Source of the DNA: an uncultured Clostridia bacterium
GTDB lineage: Bacteria > Bacillota > Clostridia > Christensenellales > Borkfalkiaceae
DNA length: 64,000 bases
Reading direction: 5' to 3'
NCBI GenBank assembly: GCA_904502225.1
Contig: CAJGDO010000003.1
Coordinates: forward strand, 1 to 64,000
Each line of letters opens with the position of its first letter. The stretch's first letter is position 1. Shown here in pieces: positions 41,588-48,915 of this stretch. The position numbers and the translations under genes are program-made. Under the pieces are notes generated by a model. The model did no database searches and was not told the origin of the DNA. It saw nothing but the letters and a program-made list of their open reading frames with translations.

Positions 41588-41664
41588 CTTTCAACAATAA
41601 TTCCAGCAACGCCTTTATAACAAAAAAAAGATTGTATCCATTAGAATACAATCTCTCTTGGCGG
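41588..41664 (-). repeat. tRNA 3' end plus terminator module, copy B
   Basis: Direct-repeat partner of 39255-39335. On the minus strand it reads CCGCCA-AGAGA, hairpin GATTGTAT-loop-ATACAATC and a run of eight T. Together with the fragment at 41659-41679 it looks like the end of a former tRNA-Ser unit. No gene lies in 41506-41838 other than these modules. Confidence 0.75.
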
Positions 41665-41679
41665 AGAGGAGAGGATTTG
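41659..41679 (-). pseudogene. tRNA-Ser 3'-end fragment
   Basis: These 21 bases are identical to 41839-41859, the CCA end, acceptor strand and part of the T arm of the intact tRNA-Ser gene 180 bp away. The match stops abruptly inside the T loop. Duplicated tRNA 3' ends are the usual footprint of site-specific integration, so this is a candidate att-type remnant. Confidence 0.7.
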
Positions 41680-41698
41680 CTTCTATCGAGCCTCCCGC

Positions 41699-41780
41699 AA
41701 AATAGTCCACTGGACTATTTTTTCGCTTTTAGCGAACACGCAAACAATGGTTTGCTGGCTCCTAATTCAAAACCTCTCCA
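41699..41780. repeat. Three-hairpin dispersed element, copy 3 (complete)
   Basis: Three hairpins in a row: AAAATAGTCC-ACT-GGACTATTTT, TTCGCT-TTT-AGCGAA, GCAAAC-AATG-GTTTGC, then the tail GGCTCCTAATTCAAAACC. Copies are at 38278-38346 and, partly, 11-56. It sits directly beyond the tRNA-Ser terminator. It has no coding capacity and may be a small non-autonomous mobile element or a recombination or RNA structure. Confidence 0.78.
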
Positions 41781-41799
41781 TAATTTCACAAACAAAACA

Positions 41800-41830
41800 A
41801 AAACCCTACACATAAAAAGTGCAGGGTTTT
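41800..41830 (-). terminator. tRNA-Ser terminator
   Basis: On the minus strand AAAACCCTGCAC pairs with GTGTAGGGTTTT (one mismatch), followed by TGTTTTG, 9 nt after the CCA end. Confidence 0.82.
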
Positions 41831-41838
41831 CATTTATT

Positions 41839-41926
41839 TGGCGGAGAGGAGAGGATTTGAACCTCCGATACCTTGCGGTATACACGCTTTCCAAGCGTGC
41901 ACATTAGACCACTCTGACACCTCTCC
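41839..41926 (-). tRNA. tRNA-Ser(GGA)
   Basis: 88-nt gene with encoded CCA. Acceptor stem GGAGAGG / CCTCTCC, discriminator G, anticodon stem CACGC / GCGTG with loop TTGGAAA giving anticodon GGA, a long variable arm (TACC-GCAA-GGTA) typical of serine tRNA, and T arm GGAGG-TTCAAAT-CCTCT. It reads UCC/UCU codons. Promoter at 41943-41971, terminator at 41800-41830. The DNA beyond its 3' end is the accessory tract. Confidence 0.97.
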
Positions 41927-41942
41927 AAACAGTCTAACAATA

Positions 41943-41971
41943 ATTTTAATATATTTGCTTTGTAAAATCAA
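41943..41971 (-). promoter_or_regulatory. tRNA-Ser promoter
   Basis: Minus strand TTGATT (41971-41966), 17-bp spacer, TAAAAT (41948-41943), 17 nt before the tRNA 5' end. Confidence 0.75.
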
Positions 41972-42015
41972 GTGTATTATATAAAATTTGTATAAATTTA
42001 TTTTTTTGTGGGGTA

Positions 42016-42044
42016 TTGACATACAATAATATATATAATAAAAT
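42016..42044 (+). promoter_or_regulatory. Promoter of the small membrane protein gene
   Basis: TTGACA, 17-bp spacer, TAAAAT, followed by ATGGAGGT and the ATG at 42078. Confidence 0.7.
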
Positions 42045-42077
42045 ATATTTAAGATATATAATATGGAGGTAAAAAAT

Positions 42078-42302
42078 ATGGCAAAAAAAGTAAAAGATTA
42101 TTTTGGATTAAGTTGGATTGTTAGTTTGATTTTGGCAATTATACCAATAACGTCTATGGTGTTAGGGGTATTAACTCGTTTTAAGGAAGGCAAGTATCTT
42201 GCGGCAATATTGCGTCTAGTATTAGGCTGGAACGTTATTTGGATTTTAGATATTGTTTTTATCTTCTTAAACCAAAGGATTTTAAGAGTTTTAGATATGT
42301 AA
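42078..42302 (+). CDS. Small two-helix membrane protein
   Basis: 74 residues with two hydrophobic segments (about 11-31 and 39-66) joined by the basic loop RFKEGKYLAAI. GGAGGT ribosome site supports the ATG at 42078 over one five codons earlier. A monocistronic unit with promoter and terminator. No known family is recognised with confidence; small proteins of this layout are common in Clostridia. Confidence 0.75.
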   Translation: MAKKVKDYFGLSWIVSLILAIIPITSMVLGVLTRFKEGKYLAAILRLVLGWNVIWILDIVFIFLNQRILRVLDM

Positions 42303-42341
42303 ACAATAAAAAATTAACTAAAAATCAATCAAAAATAGCAA

Positions 42342-42376
42342 AAAAACGCCCTTTTCAAGCAAGAAAGGGCGTTTTT
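42342..42376 (+). terminator. Intrinsic terminator
   Basis: Stem AAAAACGCCCTTTC-type / GAAAGGGCGTTTTT with a short loop, 40 nt after the small membrane protein gene. Confidence 0.88.
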
Positions 42377-42383
42377 GGTTAAA

Positions 42384-42467
42384 ACACAATATATTGTGGT
42401 ATGGGTAAAAAATTTTTACAAAATATTGAAAAAAACTGTTGACACAGAGTACAAAATATGGTATATT
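42384..42467 (+). promoter_or_regulatory. nrdD promoter with two NrdR-box-like sites
   Basis: ACACAATATATTGTGG (42384-42399) closely fits the NrdR box, and a weaker CAAAATATTG site is centred 32 bp further (42419-42428), the spacing expected for paired boxes. The promoter TTGACA-17-TATATT (42439-42467) follows. NrdR represses ribonucleotide reductase genes when dATP is plentiful; the regulator gene itself is not in the window. Confidence 0.75.
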
Positions 42468-42509
42468 TAAAACGCTCACTAAAAGAAAAAGCAAAAAGGA
42501 GAATGAAAA

Positions 42510-44879
42510 ATGTTTCAAGTTAAGAAAAGAGACGGGAAAATAGTTGAATTTGATTTATCAAAAATCACAACTGCTTTATCAAAGGCGTTTAACGCAAAGC
42601 AAGTGAATTACACTGCAGACATACTAAACAGACTTTCACTTCGTGTTTCAGCAGACTTTGAAAAGAAGATTAAAGACAATATTATCACGGTTGAAGACAT
42701 CCAAGACAGCGTTGAAGTTGTTTTAATTCAAACAGGATACGTTGACGTTGCAAAGAGTTATATTTTATACCGTAAACAAAGAGAAAAAGTTCGTAATATC
42801 GGCGAAACCATCGTTGACTACAAAAAGGTTGTTGACGACTATTTAAAGGTCGCAGACTGGCGTGTTAAAGAAAACTCAACAGTGACGTATTCAGTTGGTG
42901 GACTTATTCTTTCAAACAGTGGTGCAGTCACTGCAAACTACTGGCTTTCTGAAGTTTATGATGAAGAAATTGGCGATGCACACAGAAATGCTGATATCCA
43001 CATTCACGACCTTTCAATGTTGACAGGCTATTGTGCAGGTTGGTCGCTCCGTCAACTTATTAAAGAAGGTTTAGGTGGTGTTCCAGGCAAAATCACGTCA
43101 TCACCAGCAAGCCACTTGTCAACACTTTGCAACCAAATGGTAAACTTCCTTGGTATTATGCAAAACGAATGGGCAGGTGCACAAGCATTCTCATCTTTCG
43201 ACACATATTTAGCACCATTTGTTAAGGTTGATAACTTAACTTACAAAGAAGTTAAACAATGCATTCAATCTTTCATTTACGGTGTAAACACACCAAGCAG
43301 ATGGGGTACACAATCTCCATTTACGAACATTACGCTTGACTGGGTAGTTCCAAACGACCTTGCTGAAATGAACGCACTTGTTGGTGGCAAGGAAATGGAC
43401 TTTAAGTATAAAGATTGCGTAAAAGAAATGGAAATGGTAAACAAAGCGTTTATCGAAATTATGATTGAAGGCGATGCTAACGGCAGAGGTTTCCAATACC
43501 CAATCCCAACATATTCAATTACAAGCAACTTTGACTGGTCAGAAACAGAAAACAACAAACTTTTGTTTGAAATGACGGCAAAATACGGCACACCATATTT
43601 CTCTAACTATATTAACAGTGATATGGAACCAAGTGACGTTCGTTCAATGTGCTGTAGATTAAGGCTTGACCTTCGTGAACTCCGCAAAAAATCAGGTGGT
43701 TTCTTCGGTAGTGGTGAAAGCACTGGTTCTATCGGCGTTGTCACAATCAACATGCCAAGAATTGCTTACCTTGCAAAGACAGAAGAAGAATTCTACGACA
43801 GATTAAAGAAGATGATGGACATTTCTGCTCGTTCATTAAAAGTTAAGAGAGACACTGTCACAAAACTTTTAGAAGCAGGCTTATATCCATACACAAAGAG
43901 ATATTTAGGAACGTTTAACAACCACTTCTCAACCATCGGTTTAGTTGGTATGAACGAAGCGTGCTTAAACGCTAAATGGATAGGTAAGGACTTAACAAAT
44001 GCAGAGGCTCAAAACTTCACAAAAGACGTTTTGAACTTTATGAGAAACAAACTTTCAGATTATCAAGAAATGTATGGCGACCTTTACAACCTAGAAGCAA
44101 CGCCAGCAGAATCAACGTCGTTTAGACTTGCTAAACACGACAGAAAGAGATATCCAGATATTATCACTGCATCTGACAATGATAATTCACCATACTACAC
44201 CAACAGTTCACACTTACCAGTTGGTTATACTTCTGATATCTTCTCTGCTCTTGATATTCAAGACGAATTGCAAACTCTTTACACCTCTGGTACAGTATTC
44301 CACGCTTTCTTGGGTCAAAAACTTCCTGATTGGAAGAGTGCTGCTAACTTGGTTAGAAAGATTGCACAAAACTATAAATTACCATACTACACAATGAGCC
44401 CAACATATTCAGTATGTGCAGACCACGGCTATATCGCAGGCGAAATTTACGAATGTCCAACCTGTGGTAAAAAGACCGAAGTTTATAGTAGAATTACCGG
44501 CTACTATCGTCCAATCCAAAACTGGAACGATGGTAAGAGAAAGGAATTTGAAGATAGAAAGGTTTACGATATTGAAAATTCAGTTTTCACTGAAAAGGCA
44601 GAAGACACTTGCTCTTGCAAAAAAGACGCTAGTGTTAAGGCTGAACTTGACGGACCAGTTTTATACACAAGAAACGGTTGCCCAAACTGCAAAACAAGCA
44701 AAATGATGCTTGATAAAGCAGGCTTTATCTATTCAGTTATCAATGCTGAAGAAGACAAGGAAACAACCTTAAAGTTCGGCATTAAAAAGGCACCAACCCT
44801 TTTAGTTCCAAACGGCAACGGCTTTGATATTTACGATAACGCAAGTGAAATTAGAAAATATATTGAGAGCAACAAATAA
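42510..44879 (+). CDS. nrdD: Anaerobic ribonucleoside-triphosphate reductase with fused glutaredoxin-like domain
   Basis: 789-residue class III reductase making deoxynucleotides without oxygen. An ATP-cone is at the N-terminus (VKKRDGKIVEFDLSKI), then the glycyl-radical barrel with IHDLSMLTGYCAGWSL, and near the end ECPTCGKKTEVYSR and the radical loop RITGYYRPIQNWNDGKR with Gly at about residue 664. After a linker (about 690-712) comes a glutaredoxin-like domain: VLYTRNGCPNCKTSKMML with redox CPNC at about 723-726, and KAPTLLV. This fusion and the adjacent thioredoxin reductase suggest that electrons come through a thiol route rather than formate. Activase nrdG is at 48916-49617. Confidence 0.95.
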   Translation: MFQVKKRDGKIVEFDLSKITTALSKAFNAKQVNYTADILNRLSLRVSADFEKKIKDNIITVEDIQDSVEVVLIQTGYVDVAKSYILYRKQREKVRNIGETIVDYKKVVDDYLKVADWRVKENSTVTYSVGGLILSNSGAVTANYWLSEVYDEEIGDAHRNADIHIHDLSMLTGYCAGWSLRQLIKEGLGGVPGKITSSPASHLSTLCNQMVNFLGIMQNEWAGAQAFSSFDTYLAPFVKVDNLTYKEVKQCIQSFIYGVNTPSRWGTQSPFTNITLDWVVPNDLAEMNALVGGKEMDFKYKDCVKEMEMVNKAFIEIMIEGDANGRGFQYPIPTYSITSNFDWSETENNKLLFEMTAKYGTPYFSNYINSDMEPSDVRSMCCRLRLDLRELRKKSGGFFGSGESTGSIGVVTINMPRIAYLAKTEEEFYDRLKKMMDISARSLKVKRDTVTKLLEAGLYPYTKRYLGTFNNHFSTIGLVGMNEACLNAKWIGKDLTNAEAQNFTKDVLNFMRNKLSDYQEMYGDLYNLEATPAESTSFRLAKHDRKRYPDIITASDNDNSPYYTNSSHLPVGYTSDIFSALDIQDELQTLYTSGTVFHAFLGQKLPDWKSAANLVRKIAQNYKLPYYTMSPTYSVCADHGYIAGEIYECPTCGKKTEVYSRITGYYRPIQNWNDGKRKEFEDRKVYDIENSVFTEKAEDTCSCKKDASVKAELDGPVLYTRNGCPNCKTSKMMLDKAGFIYSVINAEEDKETTLKFGIKKAPTLLVPNGNGFDIYDNASEIRKYIESNK

Positions 44880-44881
44880 TT

Positions 44882-45799
44882 ATGTATGATTTAATCGTAA
44901 TAGGTGCGGGCGCAGCAGGTATGACCTCTGCGCTATACGCATTAAGAAATGGCAAAACAGTTTTAGTGTTAGAAAGTGAAAGTTTAGGTGGGCAAATTGC
45001 CAACTCGCCAAGACTTGAAAATTACCCATCAATAAAAGAAATCAGTGGCGAACAGTTTGCAGATAACCTTTTTGAGCAAATTACATTCCACGGTGCAGAC
45101 CTTGAAATTGAAAAGGCTGTTGATATTATAAAAACCGAAGATAAAGTTTTCCACGTTAAAACCGAGTTTAACGAATATCAAGCAAAAAGCGTTGTCATAG
45201 CGTCAGGCGTTAAGCACAAACACCTTCGCACCAAGTCTGATAGGGATGATTTGGTTGGAAAGGGCGTTTATTACTGTGCTATTTGTGACGGTGCGTTTTA
45301 TAAAGACAGGGAAGTTGCTGTTATTGGCGATGCTAACACAGCACTTCAATATTCACTTTTACTTTCAAGTTATTGCAAAAAGGTTTACGTTTACACCTTG
45401 TTTGACAAATTCTTTGGCGATGCGTCTTTGGTTAAGGCTTTAAGGGCAAAAGAAAACATTGAAGTAAGGCCAAATACAAGCGTTATCGACTTTATTGGTG
45501 AAGACCAATTAACAGCCATTGAATATAAGGATAAGGACGGCAATATCTGCACACACGAAATACCAGCAGTGTTCGTTGCAATCGGTCAAATCCCTGATAA
45601 TAAGGCGTTTGAAAAGGTTGTTGACCTTGACCAAAACGGCTATATAATTGCTGATGAAAGTTGCAAAACAAAGACCGAAGGGTTGTTTGTTGCAGGCGAT
45701 TGCAGAACAAAGGCAGTTCGCCAAGTTGCAACCGCAGTGGCAGATGGTGCTATTGCAGCCACAAACGCATCAATTTATTTGGAAAGTTTAGATAATTAA
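44882..45799 (+). CDS. trxB: Thioredoxin reductase-like flavoprotein
   Basis: 305-residue low-molecular-weight flavoprotein. FAD loop LIVIGAGAAGMTSALYA, redox pair C132/C135 in YCAICDGAFY, NADPH loop VAVIGDANTALQYS (a variant of the usual GGGxSA), and the C-terminal FVAGDCRTKAVRQVATAVADGAIAA. It starts 2 bases after nrdD and is coupled to it, so its natural partner is probably the glutaredoxin domain fused to NrdD. Confidence 0.9.
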   Translation: MYDLIVIGAGAAGMTSALYALRNGKTVLVLESESLGGQIANSPRLENYPSIKEISGEQFADNLFEQITFHGADLEIEKAVDIIKTEDKVFHVKTEFNEYQAKSVVIASGVKHKHLRTKSDRDDLVGKGVYYCAICDGAFYKDREVAVIGDANTALQYSLLLSSYCKKVYVYTLFDKFFGDASLVKALRAKENIEVRPNTSVIDFIGEDQLTAIEYKDKDGNICTHEIPAVFVAIGQIPDNKAFEKVVDLDQNGYIIADESCKTKTEGLFVAGDCRTKAVRQVATAVADGAIAATNASIYLESLDN

Positions 45800-45834
45800 C
45801 AAACTTAAAAACATAGATAGTGTTTAAGAAATTG

Positions 45835-45863
45835 TTGACTTAAAGTTAAACCTATGTTATAAT
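45835..45863 (+). promoter_or_regulatory. Promoter of the SCIFF cassette
   Basis: TTGACT, 17-bp spacer, TATAAT, followed by TTGGAGGA ahead of the precursor gene. Confidence 0.85.
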
Positions 45864-45893
45864 AGTTAAGAAATTAACCTTGGAGGATGAATT

Positions 45894-46046
45894 ATGAAAC
45901 ATATTAAAGTAGTTGCATCAAAAAATCTTTGTGAAAGTGCAAAAAAAGGTGGTTGTGGTGAATGCCAAACATCTTGCCAATCTGCTTGCAAAACAAGTTG
46001 TGGTATTGCAAATCAAAAATGCGAAAACAGTAAAGAAAGCAAGTAG
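45894..46046 (+). CDS. scfA: SCIFF ribosomal peptide precursor
   Basis: 50-residue peptide starting MKHIKVVASKNLCESAKKGG and continuing with a Cys/Thr/Ser-rich core (CGECQTSC, SACKTSC). Cysteines are at 13, 21, 24, 28, 32, 36 and 43, that is seven, although the family is named for six in forty-five residues. It is the substrate of the radical-SAM enzyme encoded 124 bp downstream, which makes thioether bonds from Cys to neighbouring residues. The family is nearly universal in Clostridia, with unknown function. Strong GGAGGA site. Confidence 0.95.
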   Translation: MKHIKVVASKNLCESAKKGGCGECQTSCQSACKTSCGIANQKCENSKESK

Positions 46047-46108
46047 TTTTTAGGGCTATTTGACTTTTACTATCCCAAAAGGGAAAATAACATAAAAATG
46101 TTAGTTAG

Positions 46109-46147
46109 AAATGCAGTACGATAAAAGGTCGTATTGCATTTGTTTTT
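46109..46147 (+). terminator. Attenuating terminator between SCIFF precursor and maturase
   Basis: 13-bp stem AAATGCAGTACGA / TCGTATTGCATTT (one G-T pair), loop of 7 nt, then GTTTTT. Partial read-through would give much more precursor than enzyme mRNA, as often seen in peptide-maturase cassettes (inference). Confidence 0.8.
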
Positions 46148-46170
46148 ACTAAACAAAAAAGGAAAAACTG

Positions 46171-47547
46171 ATGGTACACCAATATAAACTATTAAACCAA
46201 AATATCGTGCTTGACACTTGCTCTGGCGGGGTTTATGCCGTTGATGAAATGGCTTACGACACAATTGCACTTTTTGAAAAGCAAGAAAAAGAGCAAATTA
46301 TAAACGATATTTTTAATAAATACAAAGACCAAAATGTTGATAAAGCAGAAGTTGAAGAGTGCTATAACCAAATTTTAGAACTTAAAGACAAAGGCGTTTT
46401 GTTTTCAAATGACACCTTTGAACATATGGCAAGCGAGTTAAAAGCCAAAACTTCTGGCGTTATCAAAGCACTTTGCTTGCACGTTGCACACACTTGCAAC
46501 CTTAACTGTGAATATTGCTTTGCAAGTCAAGGCAAATATCACGGGGAAAGGGCGATTATGTCTTACGAAGTGGGAAAGCGTGCTTTAGATTTTTTGGTGG
46601 AAAATTCAGGAAGCAGAACCAATCTTGAAGTGGACTTTTTCGGTGGCGAGCCACTTATGAACTTTGACGTTGTTAAAGACCTTGTAAAATATGCAAGAAG
46701 TATTGAAAAGGAAAAAAAGAAAAACTTTAGGTTTACCTTAACCACAAACGGTGTGCTTATTGATGACGACGTGATTGAGTTTGCCAATAAAGAAATGTCA
46801 AACGTAGTGTTATCTCTTGACGGAAGAAAAGAAGTTCACGATAGATACCGTGTTGATTATAAAGGGGAAGGTAGTTGGGAAAAAATTATTCCAAAATTCC
46901 AAAAATTAGTTAAAGAGCGTGGGAATAAAGATTATTATATGCGTGGCACTTTCACGCACTTTAACCCTGACTTTGTGGAAGATATAAAAGAAATGCTTAA
47001 ACTTGGCTTTACAGAATTAAGTATGGAGCCTGTAGTTTGTGCAGAAGGCGATAAAAACCAATTAACCAAAGAAGATTTGCCTATCGTTTTAGAGCAGTAT
47101 GAAAAACTTGCCGAACTTATGCTTGAAAAGAAACAGGAAGGAAAGCCTTTCACTTTCTATCATTATATGATTGACCTTAAGGGCGGACCTTGTATATATA
47201 AGCGTATTTCTGGCTGTGGTTCTGGAACAGAATATATGGCAGTCACACCAACGGGCGACCTTTACCCTTGCCATCAGTTTGTTGGCGAAGAAAGGTTCAA
47301 TCTAGGCAATATTTTTGACGGCGTGACAAATAAAGAAGTGACAAAAGAATTTTTTGATTGCAACGTTTATGCTAGGGAAGACTGCAAAGATTGTTGGGCA
47401 AAACTTTATTGTTCTGGCGGTTGTGCAGCAAACGCATATCACGCAACGGGAAGCGTCCGTGGCGTTTATAAATATGGTTGCGAACTATTTAAAAAACGTA
47501 TGGAATGTGCTATCGCCTTATCAGTGATAGACGATTTAGATGAATAA
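46171..47547 (+). CDS. scfB: SCIFF thioether-forming radical-SAM maturase
   Basis: 458-residue radical-SAM/SPASM enzyme. N-terminal peptide-recognition part (about 1-90, starting MVHQYKLLNQNIVLDTCSGG), radical-SAM cluster C109-x3-C113-x2-C116 in HTCNLNCEYC, FFGGEPLMN, and a SPASM domain with many Cys (VTPTGDLYPCHQFVG, CKDCWAKLYCSGGCAA) for auxiliary iron-sulphur clusters. The SCIFF precursor lies directly upstream. The next gene starts immediately after its stop. Confidence 0.95.
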   Translation: MVHQYKLLNQNIVLDTCSGGVYAVDEMAYDTIALFEKQEKEQIINDIFNKYKDQNVDKAEVEECYNQILELKDKGVLFSNDTFEHMASELKAKTSGVIKALCLHVAHTCNLNCEYCFASQGKYHGERAIMSYEVGKRALDFLVENSGSRTNLEVDFFGGEPLMNFDVVKDLVKYARSIEKEKKKNFRFTLTTNGVLIDDDVIEFANKEMSNVVLSLDGRKEVHDRYRVDYKGEGSWEKIIPKFQKLVKERGNKDYYMRGTFTHFNPDFVEDIKEMLKLGFTELSMEPVVCAEGDKNQLTKEDLPIVLEQYEKLAELMLEKKQEGKPFTFYHYMIDLKGGPCIYKRISGCGSGTEYMAVTPTGDLYPCHQFVGEERFNLGNIFDGVTNKEVTKEFFDCNVYAREDCKDCWAKLYCSGGCAANAYHATGSVRGVYKYGCELFKKRMECAIALSVIDDLDE

Positions 47548-48879
47548 ATGAACACGCCTATTGTAGATTTTTTACAAAAATATAATAATTCTAATAGCGT
47601 TAGGTTGCATATGCCGGGGCATAAAGGCAAAATTGCGGGAACAAGCTACGATATAACTGAAATCAGTGGTGCGGACAGTTTGTTTGATGCTTGTGGTATA
47701 ATTGATGAAAGTGAAAATAACCTTTCAAAACTTTATAACACTTTATTTTCGCTCTATTCAACAGAAGGCTCAACCTTATCAATAAAAACAATGCTTGCAC
47801 TTGTTTATAAATACGCTAAAAATAATGGAAAAAAGCCACTTATTTTAGCAGAGAGAAACGTGCATAGCAGTTTTTTGTATGGGGTTGGACTATTAGATAT
47901 ACAAGTTGAGTGGATAGAAGATGAAAGGCAAAATTTATTTTCATCAAATCTAACTGCAAAAACGGTTGAAGAAAAGTTAAAATCAATGCAAGAAAAACCA
48001 ACGGCATTATACCTAACTTCACCCGATTATTTAGGCAATATTTTGCCTATAAAAGAAATAGTAAGTGTATGCAAAAAGCATAACGTTTTACTTGTTGTGG
48101 ACAATGCACACGGGGCATATTTTAACTTCTTAAAAGAAAATATCCACCCTATAAATTTGGGTGCTGATATGTGTGCTGATTCTGCACATAAAACCTTGCC
48201 AACCCTAACGGGTGGTGGATATTTGCACCTTAATAAAAGGTTTGATTATTTTTCAAAAAGCGATGTTAAACGTATTATGAAAACCTTTGCGTCCACAAGT
48301 CCATCTTACTTAATTTTAAGTTCGTTAGACAGCACTAATAAATACCTTTTTAAAGAAAAAAATGCATTTATTCAGTGTGAAGAAAAGGTAGAAAAACTCA
48401 AACAATTTTGCTTAAATTTGGGCTTTGATTTGGTGGGGGAAGAAAAACTAAAAATTACTTTAGATTGTAAAAGTTTTGGCTACTTTGGAACTGACATTGC
48501 AAGCCTTTTAGAAAAACAAAATATAGTGGTTGAATATTTTGATAAAGACTATGTTATTTTGATGTTTTCACCACTAAATACCGATAGCGATTTTGATAAA
48601 ATTAAGTGCGTTTTTAAAGGTATTGAAAGAAAAAAAGAAATAAAAAAAGCCGACCTAATTTTTTCAATTCCACAAAGAAAAATGAGCATAAAAGACGCTC
48701 TATTTTCTAACGAAGAAAGGGTTGAAGTTGAAAAAGCGAACGGAAAAATTATTTCGTCAATATCGGTCAGTTGCCCACCAGCAATTCCGCTTATTTTTAG
48801 TGGGGAAGTCGTTGATGAAAACACAATAAAAATTTTACAATATTACGGCATAAAAGATTGTCAAGTTGTAAAAGAATAA
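47548..48879 (+). CDS. Orn/Lys/Arg-type PLP decarboxylase family protein
   Basis: 443-residue fold-type I PLP enzyme similar to the aminotransferase-like part of arginine/lysine decarboxylases. The start VRLHMPGHKGKIAGTSYDITEISGADSL, VVDNAHGAYF, and PLP lysine in ADSAHKTLPTLTGGGYLHL are diagnostic. It lacks the N-terminal wing domain of biodegradative decarboxylases. Starting at the base after the maturase stop, it is co-transcribed. Substrate (Lys, Arg or Orn) cannot be told. In many Firmicutes it lies near tmk and holB, which is not the case here. Confidence 0.9.
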   Translation: MNTPIVDFLQKYNNSNSVRLHMPGHKGKIAGTSYDITEISGADSLFDACGIIDESENNLSKLYNTLFSLYSTEGSTLSIKTMLALVYKYAKNNGKKPLILAERNVHSSFLYGVGLLDIQVEWIEDERQNLFSSNLTAKTVEEKLKSMQEKPTALYLTSPDYLGNILPIKEIVSVCKKHNVLLVVDNAHGAYFNFLKENIHPINLGADMCADSAHKTLPTLTGGGYLHLNKRFDYFSKSDVKRIMKTFASTSPSYLILSSLDSTNKYLFKEKNAFIQCEEKVEKLKQFCLNLGFDLVGEEKLKITLDCKSFGYFGTDIASLLEKQNIVVEYFDKDYVILMFSPLNTDSDFDKIKCVFKGIERKKEIKKADLIFSIPQRKMSIKDALFSNEERVEVEKANGKIISSISVSCPPAIPLIFSGEVVDENTIKILQYYGIKDCQVVKE

Positions 48880-48884
48880 AACAA

Positions 48885-48912
48885 AAACGCCACGGATTTT
48901 CCGTGGCGTTTG
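48885..48912. terminator. Terminator between convergent genes
   Basis: Stem AAACGCCACGG / CCGTGGCGTTT with an ATTTT loop, between the decarboxylase and nrdG stops. Confidence 0.88.
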
Positions 48913-48915
48913 TTG

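Noticed and set aside
38221..41838. Insertion sequence or phage remnant in the accessory tract
   Set aside because: No transposase, integrase or phage gene and no terminal inverted repeats were found; only tRNA-end modules and hairpin repeats.
41578..41907. Plus-strand open frame of 109 codons across the tRNA-Ser region
   Set aside because: It runs antisense through the tRNA gene and the hairpin repeat; the peptide ending in a WRRGEDLNLRY-like string is the well-known false translation of a tRNA complement.
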